This document shows, one piece after another, positions 7,438 to 16,063 of a DNA stretch of 64,000 nucleotides (positions are counted from its first letter, which is position 1; each line of letters begins with the position of its first letter). Below the pieces are notes generated by a model. That model made no database searches, was not told the DNA's origin, and saw only the letters and a program-made list of their open reading frames with translations. Location of the stretch: contig NZ_SCOM01000002.1 of NCBI RefSeq assembly GCF_005508865.1, positions 620,001 to 684,000 of the forward strand, written 5' to 3'. Position numbers and translations under genes: made by a program. This DNA is from Pseudomonas sp. F(2018). Its GTDB lineage: Bacteria > Pseudomonadota > Gammaproteobacteria > Pseudomonadales > Pseudomonadaceae.

Positions 7438-9660
7438 ATGAGCTTCGACGCCGATGAAGAAATCCTCCAGGACTTCCTGGTAGAGGCCGGCGAAATTCTT
7501 GAGTTGCTGTCCGAGCAACTGGTCGAGCTGGAAAGCCGACCCGATGACATGGACCTGCTCAATGCGATTTTCCGTGGTTTCCACACCGTCAAGGGTGGCG
7601 CGGGCTTCCTCCAGCTGAACGAGCTGGTGGAGTGCTGCCACATTGCGGAGAACGTGTTCGACATCCTGCGCAAGGGTGAGCGTCGTGTTACCGCTGAGCT
7701 GATGGACGTGGTGCTGCAGGCGCTGGACTCGGTCAACGAAATGTTCAGCCAGGTGCGCGAGCGTACTGAAGTGACTCCCGCGACTCCCGAGCTGCTGGCC
7801 GCGCTGTCGCGCCTGGCCGAGCCGGAGAGCGCCGACGAACTGGTCGCCGCGGCCGAGCCGGAGCCGGAGCCGGAAGCGGCCGCCGATGAAGACATCTCCG
7901 ACAGCGAGTTCGAACAGCTCCTGGATGCCATCGGCGATCAGCCGGCAGAAGCGCCCGCGCCGGCCGCCGGTGGCGACGAAATCACCGACGACGAATTCGA
8001 AGCGCTGCTCGACCAGTTGCATGGCAAAGGCAAATTCGCTGCGGACGAGGCTCCTGCCGTTTCGGTTAAGCCTGCCGCTCCTGCGCCGGCAGCCGGCGGT
8101 GACGAGATCACCGACGACGAGTTCGAAGCGCTGCTCGACCAGCTGCACGGCAAGGGCAAGTTCTCCGCCGAAGAGCCGGCACCTACGCCCAAGCCGGTAG
8201 CCGCCGCACCCGCAGCTGCTGGTGGCGACGAGATCACCGACGACGAGTTCGAGGCACTGCTCGATCAGTTGCATGGCAAGGGCAAGTTCACCGGGCCCGA
8301 CGAGGGCACCGCGCCGGCTGCCAAGCCTGCCGCCGCTGCCCCGGCCGCCAAGAGGGCGGAGCCGAAGAAGGCCGAACCGGCCAAGCCTGCCGCCAAACCG
8401 GCGGCCAAGCCCGAGCCGGCCAAGGCCGCCGCTGCGGCGCCTGCGCCAGCAGCAGCTGCCGCAGGTGGTGCGCCAGCCGGTGCCGCCAGCGAGGCGGAAA
8501 CCACGGTGCGGGTCGATACCGCGCGCCTGGACGAGATCATGAACATGGTCGGCGAGCTGGTGCTGGTGCGTAACCGCCTGGTGCGCTTGGGCCTGAACAG
8601 CGGCGACGAGGCCATGGCCAAGGCCGTGTCCAACCTCGACGTGGTCACCGCCGATCTGCAGACCTCGGTGATGAAGACCCGCATGCAGCCGATCAAGAAG
8701 GTCTTCGGGCGCTTCCCGCGCCTGGTCCGCGATCTGGCGCGCAACCTGAAGAAAGAGATCAATCTGGAGCTGGTCGGCGAAGAGACCGACCTCGACAAGA
8801 ACCTGGTCGAGGCCCTGGCCGACCCGCTGGTGCACTTGGTGCGCAACGCCGTCGACCACGGCATCGAGGGGCCGGACGAGCGCGAAGCCGCAGGCAAGGC
8901 GCGCGGTGGGCGAGTGGTACTGTCCGCCGAACAGGAAGGCGACCATATCCTGCTGTCGATCTCCGACGACGGCAAAGGCATGGATCCGGAAATCCTCCGC
9001 GCCAAGGCGGTGGAGAAGGGCCTGCTGGACAAGGACGCGGCCGATCGCCTGAGCGAGACCGAGTGCTACAACCTGATCTTCGCCCCCGGCTTCTCGACCA
9101 AGACCGAGATTTCCGACGTGTCCGGCCGCGGCGTCGGCATGGACGTGGTGAAGACCAAGATCTCCCAGCTCAACGGTATCATCAACGTGCACTCGGCCAA
9201 GGGCCAGGGCTCGAAGATCATTATCAAGGTGCCGCTGACCCTGGCGATCATGCCGACCCTGATGGTGATGCTGGCCAACCAGGCCTTTGCCTTCCCACTG
9301 GTCAACGTCAACGAGATCTTCCACCTCGACCTGTCGCGCACCAACGTGGTGGACGGCCAGGAAGTGGTGATAGTGCGCGACAAGGCACTGCCGCTGTTCT
9401 ACCTCAAGCGCTGGCTGGTCAATGGCGCCTCCAGCGAGGAGCAGCGCGAGGGGCATGTGGTGATCCTCACCGTGGGCAGCCAGCGCATCGGCTTCGTGGT
9501 CGATCAGCTGGTGGGCCAGGAAGAGGTGGTGATCAAGCCGCTCGGCAAGATGCTGCAGGGCACGCCCGGCATGTCTGGCGCTACCATTACCGGTGACGGG
9601 CGCATCGCCCTGATCCTCGACGTGCCGAGCATGCTCAAGCGCTACGCGCGTCGCATCTGA
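7438..9660 (+). CDS. cheA: CheA, chemotaxis histidine kinase
   Basis: CheA phosphorylates CheY and CheB in response to receptors. The 740 residues contain an N-terminal Hpt domain with H49 in RGFHTVKGGAGF. A long acidic then Ala/Pro/Lys-rich linker (about 135-350) carries three 42-residue repeats. The dimerisation domain starts VRVDTARLDEIMNMVGELV. The HATPase domain has the N box LVRNAVDHGIEGP and the glycine boxes DDGKGMD and SGRGVGMDVV. A CheW-like domain occupies about 600-740. There is no well-formed CheY-binding P2 domain by eye; the repeat linker occupies that place. ParC and ParP are encoded close by, which suggests a polar array. Confidence 0.95.
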   Translation: MSFDADEEILQDFLVEAGEILELLSEQLVELESRPDDMDLLNAIFRGFHTVKGGAGFLQLNELVECCHIAENVFDILRKGERRVTAELMDVVLQALDSVNEMFSQVRERTEVTPATPELLAALSRLAEPESADELVAAAEPEPEPEAAADEDISDSEFEQLLDAIGDQPAEAPAPAAGGDEITDDEFEALLDQLHGKGKFAADEAPAVSVKPAAPAPAAGGDEITDDEFEALLDQLHGKGKFSAEEPAPTPKPVAAAPAAAGGDEITDDEFEALLDQLHGKGKFTGPDEGTAPAAKPAAAAPAAKRAEPKKAEPAKPAAKPAAKPEPAKAAAAAPAPAAAAAGGAPAGAASEAETTVRVDTARLDEIMNMVGELVLVRNRLVRLGLNSGDEAMAKAVSNLDVVTADLQTSVMKTRMQPIKKVFGRFPRLVRDLARNLKKEINLELVGEETDLDKNLVEALADPLVHLVRNAVDHGIEGPDEREAAGKARGGRVVLSAEQEGDHILLSISDDGKGMDPEILRAKAVEKGLLDKDAADRLSETECYNLIFAPGFSTKTEISDVSGRGVGMDVVKTKISQLNGIINVHSAKGQGSKIIIKVPLTLAIMPTLMVMLANQAFAFPLVNVNEIFHLDLSRTNVVDGQEVVIVRDKALPLFYLKRWLVNGASSEEQREGHVVILTVGSQRIGFVVDQLVGQEEVVIKPLGKMLQGTPGMSGATITGDGRIALILDVPSMLKRYARRI
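7969..8289 (+). repeat. Three tandem 126-nt repeats inside cheA
   Basis: Near-identical 69-nt cores start at 7969, 8095 and 8221, exactly 126 nt (42 codons) apart. Each encodes GG followed by DEITDDEFEALLDQLHGKG and KF. The spacers between cores are Ala/Pro-rich and diverged. A degenerate fourth copy, DISDSEFEQLLDAIG, precedes them at about 7891-7935 with different spacing. A related DEFEA motif occurs in ParP. Confidence 0.95.
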
Positions 9661-9699
9661 TTGATCGCGGCTGGCCCGGCCAGTCGCTCTGGAGTGTTT

Positions 9700-10821
9700 A
9701 TGGCAGTCAAGGTCCTGGTGGTGGATGATTCCGGCTTCTTCCGCCGCCGGGTCTCGGAGATTCTCTCCGCCGACCCCGATATCCAGGTGGTCGGTACCGC
9801 CACCAACGGCCGCGAGGCCATCGATCAGGCCCTGGCACTGAAGCCGGACGTGATCACCATGGACTACGAAATGCCGATGATGGACGGCATCACGGCCGTG
9901 CGGAACATCATGCAGCGCTGTCCGACGCCGGTACTGATGTTCTCCTCGCTGACCCACGAGGGCGCTCGTGTCACCCTCGATGCGCTGGATGCCGGTGCGG
10001 TCGACTACCTGCCGAAGAACTTCGAAGACATCTCGCGCAACCCCGAGAAGGTCAAGGCCATGCTGTGCGAGAAGGTACATACCATCGCCCGCAGCAACCG
10101 CCGCTACAGCACCTTCAGCGCACCACCCAGCGCGGCGCCTGCCAGCAGCACGTCCAGCGCCTCGGCGCGTCCGGCGCCTGCCGCACCTGCGCCGGCCGCC
10201 AGCCGGCCGAGCGCGGCTCCTGCACCGGCGGCGCCCAGTGGTGGCGCCCCAAAGCGTAAATCCTACAAGCTGGTCGCCATCGGCACGTCCACCGGCGGCC
10301 CGGTCGCCCTGCAGCGGGTGCTGACCCAGCTGCCGGCCAATTTCCCGGCGCCCATCGTGTTGATCCAGCACATGCCGGCGGCCTTCACCAAGGCCTTTGC
10401 CGAGCGCCTGGACAAGCTGTGCCGGATTACCGTCAAGGAAGCCGAGGACGGCGATCTGTTGCGCCCAGGCCTCGCCCTGCTAGCTCCCGGCGGCAAGCAG
10501 ATGATGGTCGACCCGCGCGGCTCTGTGCGCATCCTCCCGGGCGACGAGCGCCTGAACTACAAGCCCTGCGTCGATATCACCTTCGGCTCCGCCGCCAAGT
10601 CGTTCAGCGACAAGGTGCTCGCCGTGGTGCTCACCGGCATGGGCGCCGATGGCCGCGAAGGCGCGCGCCTGCTCAAGCAGGGCGGCAGCCAGGTGTGGGC
10701 CCAGGACGAAGCCAGCTGCGTGATCTATGGCATGCCCATGGCGGTAGTGAAGGCCAACCTGGCCGACGCCGTGTACGGGCTGGACGATATCGGCCGGCAC
10801 CTGGCCGAGGCCTGTATCTGA
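9700..10821 (+). CDS. cheB: CheB, receptor methylesterase/deamidase
   Basis: CheB removes methyl groups from chemoreceptors during adaptation. From the ATG at 9700 (GGAG at 9691-9694) it has 373 residues. The N-terminal receiver shows [13 protein letters not shown] and the phosphoacceptor Asp in [15 protein letters not shown] linker of Ala, Pro and Ser covers about 130-190. The catalytic domain contains the Ser motif IGTSTGGP, the His in LIQHMPAAF, and the Asp region LTGMGADG. The 13 codons between the cheA stop and this ATG are open but lack a ribosome site. The stop overlaps the motC start by 1 nt. No cheR is present in the window. Confidence 0.94.
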   Translation: MAVKVLVVDDSGFFRRRVSEILSADPDIQVVGTATNGREAIDQALALKPDVITMDYEMPMMDGITAVRNIMQRCPTPVLMFSSLTHEGARVTLDALDAGAVDYLPKNFEDISRNPEKVKAMLCEKVHTIARSNRRYSTFSAPPSAAPASSTSSASARPAPAAPAPAASRPSAAPAPAAPSGGAPKRKSYKLVAIGTSTGGPVALQRVLTQLPANFPAPIVLIQHMPAAFTKAFAERLDKLCRITVKEAEDGDLLRPGLALLAPGGKQMMVDPRGSVRILPGDERLNYKPCVDITFGSAAKSFSDKVLAVVLTGMGADGREGARLLKQGGSQVWAQDEASCVIYGMPMAVVKANLADAVYGLDDIGRHLAEACI

Positions 10822-11561
10822 TGGATGTACTGAGCCTCATCGGGATCATCCTGGCGTTCGTCGCCATTCTGGGCGGCAACTACCTGGAAGGCGGCCATGC
10901 CGGGGCACTGCTCAACGGCCCGGCGGCGCTGATCGTGATCGGCGGTACTCTCGGTGCGGCGTTTCTGCAGGCGCCGATGAGCGTGTTCAAGCGTTCCCTG
11001 GTCATCCTGCGCTGGATCGTCTTCCCGCCGCGCGTCGACCTGGCCGGCGGCATTGCCAGCGTGGTCGGCTGGAGCATGGTGGCGCGCAAGGAGGGACTGC
11101 TCGGCCTCGAACCGGTCGCCGATGCAGAGCCGGATCCCTATGCCCGCAAGGGCCTGCAGCTGCTGGTGGACGGTGCCGAGCCGGAAGCCATTCGCAGCAT
11201 CCTTGAGGTCGACCTGTACACTCAGGAAGGGCGCGATATCCAGGCGGCCAAGGTGTTCGAAAGCATGGGTGGCTATGCGCCGACCATCGGCATCATCGGT
11301 GCGGTGATGGGCCTGATCCACGTTATGGGCAACCTGGCCGACCCCAGCAAGCTGGGCGCCGGCATCGCCGTGGCGTTCGTCGCCACCATCTACGGCGTGG
11401 CCTTCGCCAACCTGCTGCTGTTGCCGATTGGTAACAAGCTCAAGTCGATCGCGGCGCGTCAGTCGCGTTACCGCGAAATGCTCCTGGAGGGCATCCTCTC
11501 CATCGCTGAGGGCGAGAATCCGCGCTCCATCGAGTTGAAGCTGCAAGGCTTCATGGACTGA
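10821..11561 (+). CDS. motC: MotC, flagellar stator subunit (MotA family)
   Basis: MotC pairs with MotD as one of two Pseudomonas stators that drive flagellar rotation by ion flow. The 246 residues start at the ATG at 10821, overlapping the cheB stop. Four membrane segments are visible: residues about 4-20, 30-48, and a pair in GGYAPTIGIIGAVMGLIHVM and GAGIAVAFVATIYGVAFANLLLLPI. A cytoplasmic loop lies between segments 2 and 3, and the C-terminus is charged. Length and pattern fit MotA/PomA. Coupling to motD is tight (14 nt). Confidence 0.94.
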   Translation: MDVLSLIGIILAFVAILGGNYLEGGHAGALLNGPAALIVIGGTLGAAFLQAPMSVFKRSLVILRWIVFPPRVDLAGGIASVVGWSMVARKEGLLGLEPVADAEPDPYARKGLQLLVDGAEPEAIRSILEVDLYTQEGRDIQAAKVFESMGGYAPTIGIIGAVMGLIHVMGNLADPSKLGAGIAVAFVATIYGVAFANLLLLPIGNKLKSIAARQSRYREMLLEGILSIAEGENPRSIELKLQGFMD

Positions 11562-11575
11562 CGGGGTAGACCGAC

Positions 11576-12460
11576 ATGGCCCGGCGGCGCCACCACGAGG
11601 AACACGAGAATCACGAGCGTTGGCTGGTGTCCTACGCGGACTTCATCACCCTGCTGTTCGCCTTCTTCGTGGTGATGTACTCGATTTCCTCGGTCAACGA
11701 GGGCAAGTACAAGGTGCTCTCGGAAAGCCTGGTCGGCGTGTTCAGCGAGCCGGAGCGCGCGATCAAGCCGATTCCCATCGGTGACGAGAAGCCGCGGACC
11801 ACCGAACCCGATCGCTCGATGATCGAGGACAACCCCAACAGCAGCACCTCCAGCGAAGACTCCAGCGATCCGCTGCAGAAGATCGCCAGCAGCATGCGCG
11901 ATGCCTTCGGCGACCTGATCGCCTCCGAGCAGCTGACTGTGCGCGGCAACGAACTTTGGGTAGAGATCGAGCTGAATTCCAGTCTGCTGTTCCCCAGCGG
12001 CGATGCGGTGCCCAACGAAATGGCCTTCACCCTGATCGAGAAGGTGGCGAAGATCCTCGCGCCCTACGAGAACCCGATCCACGTCGAAGGCTTCACCGAC
12101 AATCTGCCGATCAGCACTGCCCAGTACCCCAGCAACTGGGAACTTTCCACGGCGCGGGCGGCCAGCATAGTGCGGATGCTGGCGATGGACGGAGTCAATC
12201 CCGGACGTCTGGCGGCGGTCGGCTATGGCGAATTCCAGCCGGTGGCCGACAATGCCACTGACGAGGGGCGTTCGCGCAATCGTCGCGTGGTGCTGGTGAT
12301 CTCGCGCAACCTGGATGTGCGCCGCAGCGTCAGCGGCGTGGGCAGCGGCAATGCCAAGCCCGATGCCGCCCTGAGGCGGGCTGGCACGCAACCTGCACCG
12401 GCACAGCCACAGGCGGCACCGGTAAGCGGTTCCGCCAATATTCCGACGCCCGCACCCTGA
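11576..12460 (+). CDS. motD: MotD, flagellar stator subunit (MotB family)
   Basis: MotD is the peptidoglycan-anchored partner of MotC. The 294 residues have a short charged cytoplasmic N-terminus, one membrane helix (WLVSYADFITLLFAFFVVMY) with the ion-binding Asp at residue 22, a periplasmic plug/linker rich in Ser, and an OmpA-like domain at about 140-260 with the signature VEGFTDNLPI and NRRVVLVI. The C-terminal 40 residues are Ala/Pro-rich and variable. It belongs to the same operon as motC. Confidence 0.94.
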   Translation: MARRRHHEEHENHERWLVSYADFITLLFAFFVVMYSISSVNEGKYKVLSESLVGVFSEPERAIKPIPIGDEKPRTTEPDRSMIEDNPNSSTSSEDSSDPLQKIASSMRDAFGDLIASEQLTVRGNELWVEIELNSSLLFPSGDAVPNEMAFTLIEKVAKILAPYENPIHVEGFTDNLPISTAQYPSNWELSTARAASIVRMLAMDGVNPGRLAAVGYGEFQPVADNATDEGRSRNRRVVLVISRNLDVRRSVSGVGSGNAKPDAALRRAGTQPAPAQPQAAPVSGSANIPTPAP

Positions 12461-12512
12461 GGCGTCATCCAGTTCTCGGCAGGGGGACGGCCAGGCCGGG
12501 AGGACGAAGAAG

Positions 12513-13301
12513 ATGAAAGTCTGGGCAATAGCCAATCAAAAAGGTGGAGTCGGCAAGACCACCACCTCCATCGCTCTGGCAGGCCTGTTGGCCGATGCCG
12601 GCAAGCGCGTGGTGGTGGTCGACCTCGACCCACATGGTTCGATGACCAGCTATTTCGGCCATGATCCGGATAGCCTGGAGCACAGCAGCTTCGATCTGTT
12701 CCTGCACCAGGGTACGGTGCCGGACGGCCTGCCGGCGCGCCTGCTGCTGCCGACCAGCCACGAGAACATCTCCCTGCTGCCGTCCAGCACCGCGCTGGCG
12801 ACCCTGGAGCGCCAGTCTCCGGGGCAGAACGGCCTGGGCCTGGTGGTCGCCAAGAGCCTGGCGCAGCTGTGGGAAAAGTTCGACCATGCCATCATCGACA
12901 GTCCGCCGCTGCTCGGCGTGCTGATGGTCAACGCCCTGGCCGCCAGCCAGCAGCTGGTGATCCCGGTGCAGACCGAGTTTCTCGCCGTGAAGGGGCTGGA
13001 GCGCATGGTCAGCACGCTGGCCATGATCAATCGCTCGCGCAAGCAGCCGTTGCCCTACACCATCGTGCCGACGCTGTTCGACCGCCGCACCCAGGCTTCG
13101 CTGAATACCCTGCGGGTGCTGCGCAATTCCTATCCAGAACACCTGTGGCAGGCCTACGTGCCGGTGGATACGCGTCTGCGCGACGCCAGCCGGGCAGGGC
13201 AGACGCCCTCCCAGTTCGACAACAACAGCCGCGGCGTCATCGCCTATCGCGCGCTGCTCAAGCACCTGCTGGCGGGGCAACCGGCCAGTCAGGTAGCCTG
13301 A
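12513..13301 (+). CDS. parC: ParC-type ParA-family ATPase for polar chemosensory arrays
   Basis: This 262-residue ParA/Soj-family ATPase has an intact Walker A (NQKGGVGKTTTSIALA, from about residue 8), VVVDLDPHGSMTSYFG, and the IIDSPPLLG region. In vibrios and pseudomonads the ParA homologue encoded in the chemotaxis operon (ParC) positions chemosensory arrays at the pole with ParP, rather than segregating DNA. Context agrees: it follows motD and precedes a CheW-domain protein and cheW. A ribosome site, GGAGGA, lies upstream of the ATG. The function is inferred from family and location. Confidence 0.85.
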   Translation: MKVWAIANQKGGVGKTTTSIALAGLLADAGKRVVVVDLDPHGSMTSYFGHDPDSLEHSSFDLFLHQGTVPDGLPARLLLPTSHENISLLPSSTALATLERQSPGQNGLGLVVAKSLAQLWEKFDHAIIDSPPLLGVLMVNALAASQQLVIPVQTEFLAVKGLERMVSTLAMINRSRKQPLPYTIVPTLFDRRTQASLNTLRVLRNSYPEHLWQAYVPVDTRLRDASRAGQTPSQFDNNSRGVIAYRALLKHLLAGQPASQVA

Positions 13302-13386
13302 CGGAGCAGGCTATGCTGATCAGACCGGTTCAAGTCATCGGCCAACCCTGCCGATAGTCTATAAGACCTATTTCGTGGAACTCCCT

Positions 13387-14211
13387 ATGAGCCGTACCGC
13401 CGCCACCGCCACTCGCCCACAGCAGACCCTGCAGTCCTACCTGGATGCGCTGCTGCAGGACGCGGCTGTCGAGCTGGAACAGGAGCTGAGTTTCGACGAG
13501 TTCGAGGCCGCCGTGCTCGAGGAGCAGGTGCGCGACGCTCGTCGCGTCGAGGCCAAGCCGGTACTGGCCAGGCCGCTGGCCCTGGCGGAAGCCAAGCCGC
13601 AGGTGCTGCCGACCATCGAACTGCGCATGCCGGAAGTGCCCCCGGTCATCGAGGTGCCTGTGGCACCTGCCGAGCCCGAAGTCGAAGTGCAGGAGGCGCA
13701 GGCGCCGACACCGGTCGCTTCGCCGAGCCTGGACGGACGGCCGAGCTGGGCAGAAGAGCCCTTCGAATGCCTGCTGTTCGACGTGGCCGGCCTGACGCTG
13801 GCCGTGCCGCTGGTGTGCCTGGGCACCATTCACCCGCTGGCGGGTACCGAGCTGACCCCGCTGTTCGGTCAGCCGGACTGGTTCCTCGGCCTGCTGCCGG
13901 GTCAGGACTGCAATCTGAAGGTACTGGACACGGCGCGCTGGGTGATGCCCGAGCGCTACCGCGAAGACTTCCGCGACGGCCTGCAGTACGTGATTTCCGT
14001 GCAGGGCTATGAGTGGGGCCTGGCCGTGCACCAGGTCAGCCGCTCGATCCGCCTGGACCCGAGCGAGATCAAATGGCGCAGCCAGCGCTCGCAACGCCCC
14101 TGGCTGGCCGGTACGGTGATCGAACACATGTGCGCGCTGCTGGACGTCTCGGCCCTGGCCGAGCTGATCGCCAGCGGCGCCACGCGCAACGGAGCGATCC
14201 GCGCGAATTGA
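13387..14211 (+). CDS. parP: ParP-like CheW-domain protein
   Basis: The 274-residue protein has a variable N-terminal part (about 1-125), rich in Glu, Pro and Ala, and a C-terminal CheW-like domain (about 126-270: ECLLFDVAGLTLAVPLVCLG onward). In vibrios ParP joins ParC to CheA and the receptor arrays. An N-terminal helix, LSFDEFEAAVLEEQ, resembles the DEFEALLDQL repeat core of CheA. Two starts are possible: ATG at 13387, preceded by a weak TGGAA, or an in-frame GTG at 13375. It lies 85 nt after parC. Identification as ParP rests on domain order and neighbours. Confidence 0.82.
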   Translation: MSRTAATATRPQQTLQSYLDALLQDAAVELEQELSFDEFEAAVLEEQVRDARRVEAKPVLARPLALAEAKPQVLPTIELRMPEVPPVIEVPVAPAEPEVEVQEAQAPTPVASPSLDGRPSWAEEPFECLLFDVAGLTLAVPLVCLGTIHPLAGTELTPLFGQPDWFLGLLPGQDCNLKVLDTARWVMPERYREDFRDGLQYVISVQGYEWGLAVHQVSRSIRLDPSEIKWRSQRSQRPWLAGTVIEHMCALLDVSALAELIASGATRNGAIRAN

Positions 14212-14218
14212 ATGCAAC

Positions 14219-14237
14219 GCCCCGTTCCGTGCGGGGC
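14219..14237 (+). terminator. Hairpin after parP
   Basis: GCCCCG (14219-14224) and CGGGGC (14232-14237) can pair around a 7-nt loop, followed by TCTATAG. It is a weak terminator or attenuator between parP and cheW. The T-run is poor. Confidence 0.35.
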
Positions 14238-14290
14238 TCTATAGTTAACGACAAGCGGGCACACCCGCGAACTTGACCGAGGCTAGGGAC

Positions 14291-14770
14291 ATGAAGAAAT
14301 CGTCAGCGCAAGGTTCCGAAGATCCGATTCTGCAGTGGGTAACCTTCCGCCTGGATAACGAGACCTACGGCATCAACGTGATGCAGGTGCAGGAAGTGCT
14401 GCGCTACACCGAGATCGCTCCGGTTCCGGGCGCCCCGACCTACGTGCTGGGCATCATCAACCTGCGCGGCAACGTGGTCACCGTGATCGACACCCGCCAG
14501 CGCTTCGGCCTGTCGCCGGCGCCGGTCACCGACAACACCCGCATCGTCATCATCGAGGCGGACAAGCAGGTGGTCGGCATCCTGGTCGACAGCGTCGCCG
14601 AGGTCGTCTACCTGCGCCAATCGGAAGTCGAGACCGCGCCGAACGTGGGCAACGAGGAATCGGCCAAGTTCATCCAGGGCGTGTGCAACAAGAATGGCGA
14701 GCTGCTCATCCTGGTCGAACTGGACAAGATGATGAGCGAGGAAGAGTGGTCCGAGCTGGAGAGCATCTGA
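14291..14770 (+). CDS. cheW: CheW, chemotaxis coupling protein
   Basis: CheW links CheA to chemoreceptors in the array. The ATG at 14291 follows GAGGCTAGGGAC and gives 159 residues, the usual Pseudomonas length; an upstream TTG at 14273 is less likely. The single CheW fold is complete: LQWVTFRLDNETYGINVMQV, APTYVLGIINLRGNVVTVID, and VVGILVDSVAEVVYL. It is separate from the larger ParP, which also carries a CheW domain. The adjacent fipA-like gene begins 3 nt after the stop, so they are likely cotranscribed. Confidence 0.95.
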   Translation: MKKSSAQGSEDPILQWVTFRLDNETYGINVMQVQEVLRYTEIAPVPGAPTYVLGIINLRGNVVTVIDTRQRFGLSPAPVTDNTRIVIIEADKQVVGILVDSVAEVVYLRQSEVETAPNVGNEESAKFIQGVCNKNGELLILVELDKMMSEEEWSELESI

Positions 14771-14773
14771 CCC

Positions 14774-15178
14774 ATGCTGGAGATCGCGGTGGCCGTGCTC
14801 GGCGTGTTCAGCGTGCTGCTTGCCGGCTTCTGCTATCAGTTGTCGCTGAAGCTGCGTCAGCAGGCGGAGCTGCAGAAGGAGCGCGACGCTCTCCGCGATC
14901 AACGCTTGAAAGAACTGTCCCGCCGCCTGGATGCCTACCTCACCGGTAGCATCCGCATGGGCGAAGAGCTGCATGAGCTGCGCCGCGTGGTGGCGCCGCT
15001 GCCGGACAAGCTGAACCAGATGGAGCAGCGCGATCCTTCCAGCCTGTCCTTCACCCAGGCCGCCCGCCTGGTGGGGATGGGCGCCAGCGTCGATGACCTG
15101 ACCCATTCCTGCGGCCTGACCCAGGCCGAGGCCGAGCTGGTCAGTCGCCTGCACAAGGCGCCAAAGCAGCGTTCTTGA
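14774..15178 (+). CDS. fipA: DUF2802 membrane protein, FipA-like polar flagellum factor
   Basis: The 134-residue protein has one N-terminal membrane helix (about residues 3-24, LEIAVAVLGVFSVLLAGFCY), a charged coiled-coil-like stretch (about 28-95), and a C-terminal DUF2802 helical domain (SFTQAARLVGMGASVDDLTHSCGLTQAEAELVSRL). Proteins of this architecture encoded beside the chemotaxis genes have been described as FipA, an FlhF-interacting protein needed for normal polar flagellum formation in Vibrio, Pseudomonas putida and Shewanella. The function here is by family and by position directly after cheW. The gene symbol is tentative. Confidence 0.78.
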   Translation: MLEIAVAVLGVFSVLLAGFCYQLSLKLRQQAELQKERDALRDQRLKELSRRLDAYLTGSIRMGEELHELRRVVAPLPDKLNQMEQRDPSSLSFTQAARLVGMGASVDDLTHSCGLTQAEAELVSRLHKAPKQRS

Positions 15179-15297
15179 GCCTCTCCCTTACATCCTTCGG
15201 TTCTGACTTTCCCATCGCGCGGCGCTAACCGTTCCAAGCGCGCGACATCCCTCTGCCTAAGCTGAATACATGGAGCTGACTTCCCGAGGAGGCCACC

Positions 15298-15765
15298 ATG
15301 CGTTCTGCATTGTTGTTGCTGTTGTGCCTGGCCGTGCCGAGTGTGGGTGCCAGCGAGGCGCCGCTGGAGGTTCGCGGCGCCACCACGGTGAATGCCGTGC
15401 AGGCACGCCAGCTCTACGAGTTCGGTGTGCTGTTCATCGATGTGCGTCCGGCCCGCGAATGGGGCTGGGGGCATGTGCACGGGGCTCTGCACCTGCAGCT
15501 GGACCAGCGCTTCGCCGAGCTGTCTGGGCCGGACTGGCCGCGCAGCATGCCCATCGTTCTGTACTGCGACAGCGAGGTCTGCCCAGAGAGTGCCGAGGCC
15601 GCGCGCCTGGCCGTGGGCTGGGGCTTCCAGCAGGTGTATTACTTCCGTTCCGGCTACTTCGCCTGGCAGCTGCTGGATTTCCCCCAGGGCCGGGGGCAGG
15701 AGGGCGAGCTGTTCGCCTTTATCGCTGGGGAGCCGCCAACAGCGGCCGGTCAGACGGCGGAGTGA
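15298..15765 (+). CDS. Exported rhodanese-domain protein
   Basis: This 155-residue protein has a signal peptide (MRSALLLLLCLAVPSVGAS) and a single rhodanese domain: LFIDVRPAREWGWGHVHGALHL, then the active-site loop YCDSEVCPESAEAARLAVGW containing the candidate catalytic Cys. It may act as a periplasmic sulfurtransferase or a sulfur-handling protein; the substrate cannot be read from sequence. The ATG at 15298 follows GAGGAGG. The last 47 nt overlap the 3' end of the convergent FlhB-like gene. It lies between the chemotaxis genes and ccm genes but has no clear link to either. Confidence 0.8.
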   Translation: MRSALLLLLCLAVPSVGASEAPLEVRGATTVNAVQARQLYEFGVLFIDVRPAREWGWGHVHGALHLQLDQRFAELSGPDWPRSMPIVLYCDSEVCPESAEAARLAVGWGFQQVYYFRSGYFAWQLLDFPQGRGQEGELFAFIAGEPPTAAGQTAE

Positions 15766-16063
15766 CGTCGCGCTCCGCCGGATCCTCGACGAAGCCGGCC
15801 GGGCGCTTGCCCTTGAGGTACCAGGCGAAGGCGATGATCTCGGCGATGGTGCGGTACAGAGGCTCGGGAATCGCATCGCCTAGCTCCAGGCGCGCCAGTA
15901 GGCGCACCAGTTCGGCGTTCTCGTAGATCGGTACTTCGTACTCGCGGGCGATGGCCAGGATCGCCTCGGCCAGCTCGTCGTCGCCCTTGGCAGTGAGGCT
16001 GGGCGCATTGCTGCCGTCGTAGGAGAGGGCGATGGCCTGGCGCGGGGCTTTGTCCTGCTTCAT
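15719..16063 (-). CDS. Free-standing FlhB C-terminal-domain protein (FlhX/YlqH type)
   Basis: The 114 residues align with the cytoplasmic domain of FlhB after the autocleavage site: AIALSYDGSNAPSLTAKGDD corresponds to the FlhB stretch AVALKYDPAKGNAP and on, followed by IAREYEVPIYENAELVRLLA and LYRTIAEIIAFAWYLKGKRP. The protein lacks all membrane helices and the NPTH cleavage motif. Such stand-alone FlhB-C paralogues (FlhX in epsilonproteobacteria, YlqH in Bacillus) are known; FlhX can functionally replace cleaved FlhB-C. The start overlaps the stop of the FliK-like gene by 4 nt (ATGA), so the two are translationally coupled. Confidence 0.85.
   Translation of the reverse strand: MKQDKAPRQAIALSYDGSNAPSLTAKGDDELAEAILAIAREYEVPIYENAELVRLLARLELGDAIPEPLYRTIAEIIAFAWYLKGKRPAGFVEDPAERDVTPPSDRPLLAAPQR

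Noticed and set aside
7969..8289. CRISPR-like interpretation of the evenly spaced repeats
   Set aside because: The repeats are in frame inside cheA, encode a conserved peptide, and have no cas genes nearby.
7405..10371. 988-codon minus-strand open frame opposite cheA and cheB
   Set aside because: Antisense to two well-recognised genes, His/Asp/Arg-rich, no ribosome site or motif of its own.
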